DNA of 8,091 nucleotides from Neisseriaceae bacterium (GTDB taxonomy: Bacteria; Pseudomonadota; Gammaproteobacteria; Burkholderiales; Neisseriaceae). Both the position numbers and the translations under genes were made by a program. The stretch's first letter is position 1. Each line of letters begins with the position of its first letter. This document shows positions 6,572 to 8,091 of the stretch, one piece after another. The notes beneath the pieces were generated by a model that saw only the letters and a list, made by a program, of their open reading frames with translations, did not search any database and was not told the DNA's origin. The stretch spans positions 1 through 8,091 of the forward strand of contig JAGNPU010000066.1 of NCBI GenBank assembly GCA_017989485.1, in the 5' to 3' direction.

Positions 6572-7735
6572 TCAAGCATTCAAAAAGAAGCGGCGGGTGG
6601 AGTGGGAAATGTCACGGTAACTGGTCACCGGGATACGCTCTTGAATCAGCTGTTGTAAAAAGGCATAGCTGTCGATGTGGGTGGGGAACTGGCATACATA
6701 AGTGCCGCCGTTTTTTTGGATGTGGGTGAGCTCAAGCATGGCGAAGGCCGCCTGTAGCTGGTCTTGCGACCAGGCGCTGTCTAGCTCGACGATGAAGGGC
6801 TGTGGTGCCTCAGGATCGGCGTGCTGGGTATTGTGGTCCATCTGGCCGCGCTTGAGAAACAGCACAAAGTCGGCGGTGCGCTCTACCTCATACAGCTGCT
6901 GGGAGCTGAGCATGAGCGCCATGGGGCGAAAGGGAGAGTGGGTGATGTCTTTAAAATCATCGAGCACGGTTTGCTGGGCCAGGATGTCAAGGTTGGCCAA
7001 AGGCTCATCAATGAACAACAGCTGTGGCTGCGACAGCAGCGCCCGCGCCAGCTCAAAGCGCATTTTGTAGCCGGAGGATAGGTCGGCCCAGCGGTGTTGC
7101 CTATAAGGCCGTAGCCCCATACGGGCCACGATGAGGGCCACGAATAAGGTGTTTTTCAGCCCTTTGCAGCCAAAGAGGCTGGCGGTATAGGTCAGATTGT
7201 CTAACAGCGACCCCTTCCACGTCGGCGTGCGCTGGGGGATGTAAATCAGCTTGCTGCGCAGGTCGTAGCGGTCTTGATGGGGGATGTGGTGGGTTAAGGT
7301 GCCGTCGCTTAGCTTTAAGGCACCGCATAATAGCCTGAGCAAAGTGGTTTTGCCATTGCCATTTTCACCCACTAGGCCGGCCACTTGCCCTGCGTGTAGG
7401 TCAAAGCTGATCGGGCCCAGTTGAAACCGATGTTGGGCCTGACCATAGTCGTGGCGTATGGCCTGCGCACTGATCAGCAAGGCCGGAGCGGCGGGCATGG
7501 CTTGAGCACTCAAAGCTGTCATGAGCTGGTTGAGCCGTTCGGTCAGGCGTGTTTTGATGTCGGCATGGTCGTCGGGCACGGTGTCTCGCCAGTCGAGGAG
7601 GTCGACGGTGCGCTGGTATTCCACCAGGTCGTCGGTGTCTAAGGTCAGGTCAATTAACCGTTTGCTTAAGTGGGCATAGTCCTCAAACTCAAGTAGGGTG
7701 AGGATGGGCGCAAAATAGGCGGGGCGTGGGTCCAT
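6572..7735 (-). CDS. ABC transporter ATP-binding protein with N-terminal helical domain
   Basis: This is the nucleotide-binding subunit paired with the downstream permease. Numbering from ATG 7735 gives 387 residues. Residues 1-75 form a predicted helical, charged domain (LTLLEFEDYAHLSKRLIDL and so on) that is not part of the ABC fold. The ABC core follows: Walker A GENGNGKT at 123-130 (K129), Q-loop Q168 in YIPQRTP, signature LSSGY at 219-223 in place of LSGGQ, Walker B LLFIDE at 239-244 with catalytic E244, and D-loop LANLD. The switch histidine is replaced by Q279 (SSQQLYEVE). A C-terminal domain of about 80 residues ends STRRFFLNA, like the tails of ABC-2 exporter ATPases. The frame opens further to TTG 7807, but that codon lies inside a promoter -35 box. 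No clear ribosome-binding site precedes 7735. Confidence 0.88.
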   Translation of the reverse strand: MDPRPAYFAPILTLLEFEDYAHLSKRLIDLTLDTDDLVEYQRTVDLLDWRDTVPDDHADIKTRLTERLNQLMTALSAQAMPAAPALLISAQAIRHDYGQAQHRFQLGPISFDLHAGQVAGLVGENGNGKTTLLRLLCGALKLSDGTLTHHIPHQDRYDLRSKLIYIPQRTPTWKGSLLDNLTYTASLFGCKGLKNTLFVALIVARMGLRPYRQHRWADLSSGYKMRFELARALLSQPQLLFIDEPLANLDILAQQTVLDDFKDITHSPFRPMALMLSSQQLYEVERTADFVLFLKRGQMDHNTQHADPEAPQPFIVELDSAWSQDQLQAAFAMLELTHIQKNGGTYVCQFPTHIDSYAFLQQLIQERIPVTSYRDISHSTRRFFLNA

Positions 7736-7773
7736 GGGGCGGGGCGTTCTGGCGAATAGCCATGATGGGAAAA

Positions 7774-7798
7774 CCCCTATACTAGGCCAGAATAGGGG
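7774..7798. promoter_or_regulatory. Perfect inverted repeat over the proximal promoter, possible operator
   Basis: CCCCTAT (7774-7780) and ATAGGGG (7792-7798) are perfect 7-bp inverted half-sites separated by 11 nt, centre to centre 18 bp. The left arm overlaps the -10 box and start region and the right arm lies in the spacer, a typical repressor position. In a transcript from the distal promoter it could instead fold as a hairpin. Confidence 0.4.
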
Positions 7799-7807
7799 AC
7801 ATGACAA
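7779..7807 (-). promoter_or_regulatory. Proximal promoter for the ABC transporter operon
   Basis: On the minus strand TTGTCA (7807-7802, 5/6 match) is followed after exactly 17 nt by TAGTAT (7784-7779, 4/6 match). Initiation would fall near 7772, giving a leader of about 37 nt before ATG 7735. If it is used, the TTG at 7807 cannot be the start codon for this transcript. Confidence 0.5.
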
Positions 7808-7837
7808 CGGTGTGTCGGGGGCATCGGGTTGGGTGAA

Positions 7838-7867
7838 ATTATATATTTATTAGAATAATAGAATCAA
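7838..7867 (-). promoter_or_regulatory. Distal promoter for the ABC transporter operon
   Basis: On the minus strand TTGATT (7867-7862) is followed after 18 nt by a perfect TATAAT (7843-7838). The spacer is AT-only apart from two C residues. Initiation near 7831 would transcribe through the proximal promoter. The AT-rich block contrasts sharply with its GC-rich surroundings. Confidence 0.5.
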
Positions 7868-7871
7868 AATA

Positions 7872-7889
7872 GGTTTGAAAGTTCAATCC
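7872..7889. repeat. Imperfect inverted repeat upstream of the distal promoter
   Basis: GGTTTGAA (7872-7879) and TTCAATCC (7882-7889) are 8-bp arms with one mismatch and a 2-nt centre. The site lies 13 nt after the stop of the gene at 7902 and just ahead of the distal -35 box. It could be a regulator site or, with the T-rich sequence that follows on the minus strand, a weak terminator. Confidence 0.35.
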
Positions 7890-7901
7890 ATCCTTAAGGT
7901 G

Positions 7902-8090
7902 CTAGGCGCTTGTGTTCGGTGATAGGTGGGCCACAAAAAACGGAATGGTTACCGTGTCGGTGTCGGCCGTGCTGAGGCGAAAGCTTAAGCCGTGTTCAAA
8001 TGCGATGGCATCAAAAGGCTGTAGTTCATGACGGATGCCGCCACTGTGCACCATGACGGGCCGGTCGTGTAGGCAAAACAATAGGCCATG
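7902..8090 (-). CDS. C-terminal fragment of a probable HutD/Ves-family cupin-fold protein (cut by window edge)
   Basis: An open frame enters from the right edge and ends at TAG 7904-7902, giving 62 residues. It begins HGLLFCLHDRPVMVH, continues with LQPFDAIAFEHGLSFRL and ends FFVAHLSPNTSA. The alternating hydrophobic pattern suggests beta-strands. The order G-[LV]-[LV]-F, then L-x2-D-x2-A-x2-F, then a final A-x2-S-P, resembles the C-terminus of E. coli Ves and HutD proteins, small bicupin proteins of poorly defined role. The match is from memory over a short stretch; another cupin, such as the sensor domain of a regulator, is possible. Its stop lies 35 nt from the distal ABC promoter -35 box, and I see no strong terminator between, so read-through into the ABC operon is possible. 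Confidence 0.55.
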   Translation of the reverse strand, partial: HGLLFCLHDRPVMVHSGGIRHELQPFDAIAFEHGLSFRLSTADTDTVTIPFFVAHLSPNTSA

Positions 8091-8091
8091 C

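Noticed and set aside
7808..7901. AT-rich patch as a mark of a mobile-element boundary
   Set aside because: It is under 60 nt, has no flanking repeats or integrase, and is explained by a promoter with a perfect -10 box.
1..8091. Neisserial DNA uptake sequence (GCCGTCTGAA and known variants)
   Set aside because: Reading both strands I found only partial matches, such as GCGTCTGA near 4993. Absence in 8 kb does not exclude Neisseriaceae, as dialects vary.

Overview
The window looks like an ordinary chromosomal segment of a betaproteobacterium, most likely family Neisseriaceae or a close relative. The main reason is the truncated MiaB at the left edge, which reads like the neisserial protein almost throughout. 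The aromatic aminotransferase and Tag are proteobacterial types and fit. Base composition is moderately GC-rich. I see no phage, transposon, CRISPR, rRNA or tRNA. The genus cannot be fixed from the sequence alone.

Layout, left to right. (1) 2-646, plus strand: the C-terminal part of miaB, closed by a strong terminator. (2) 813-2009, plus: a TyrB-type aminotransferase with its own terminator. (3) 2010-2313: an intergenic stretch holding a 27-residue single-helix ORF between two terminators. (4) 2314-5127, plus: a tightly packed four-gene run. It holds a CDP-alcohol phosphatidyltransferase of the YnbA type, a PlsC-like acyltransferase, a CdsA/YnbB-like cytidylyltransferase and the DNA glycosylase tag. 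The first three overlap by 17 and 4 nt, and tag follows after 3 nt. (5) 5138-5178: a bidirectional terminator between convergent genes. (6) 7735-5190, minus: a two-gene ABC transporter, an ATPase with N- and C-terminal extensions and a permease with a large soluble loop. (7) 7736-7901: the ABC control region, with two candidate sigma70 promoters and two inverted repeats. (8) 8090-7902, minus: the C-terminal end of a probable HutD/Ves-family protein, cut by the window edge.

The lipid genes make chemical sense together. An acyltransferase could make phosphatidic acid, a cytidylyltransferase could make CDP-diacylglycerol, and a CDP-alcohol phosphatidyltransferase could use it to build a phospholipid. 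The transferase has Asn at two usual Asp positions, as in E. coli YnbA as I recall it, and additionally Val in place of the conserved Arg, so its alcohol substrate is open. The ABC pair is the least explained part. The ATPase has an atypical signature (LSSGY), no switch histidine, and a helical domain ahead of the nucleotide-binding fold; the permease matches no family I can name. These two modules are the best candidates for undescribed biology here.
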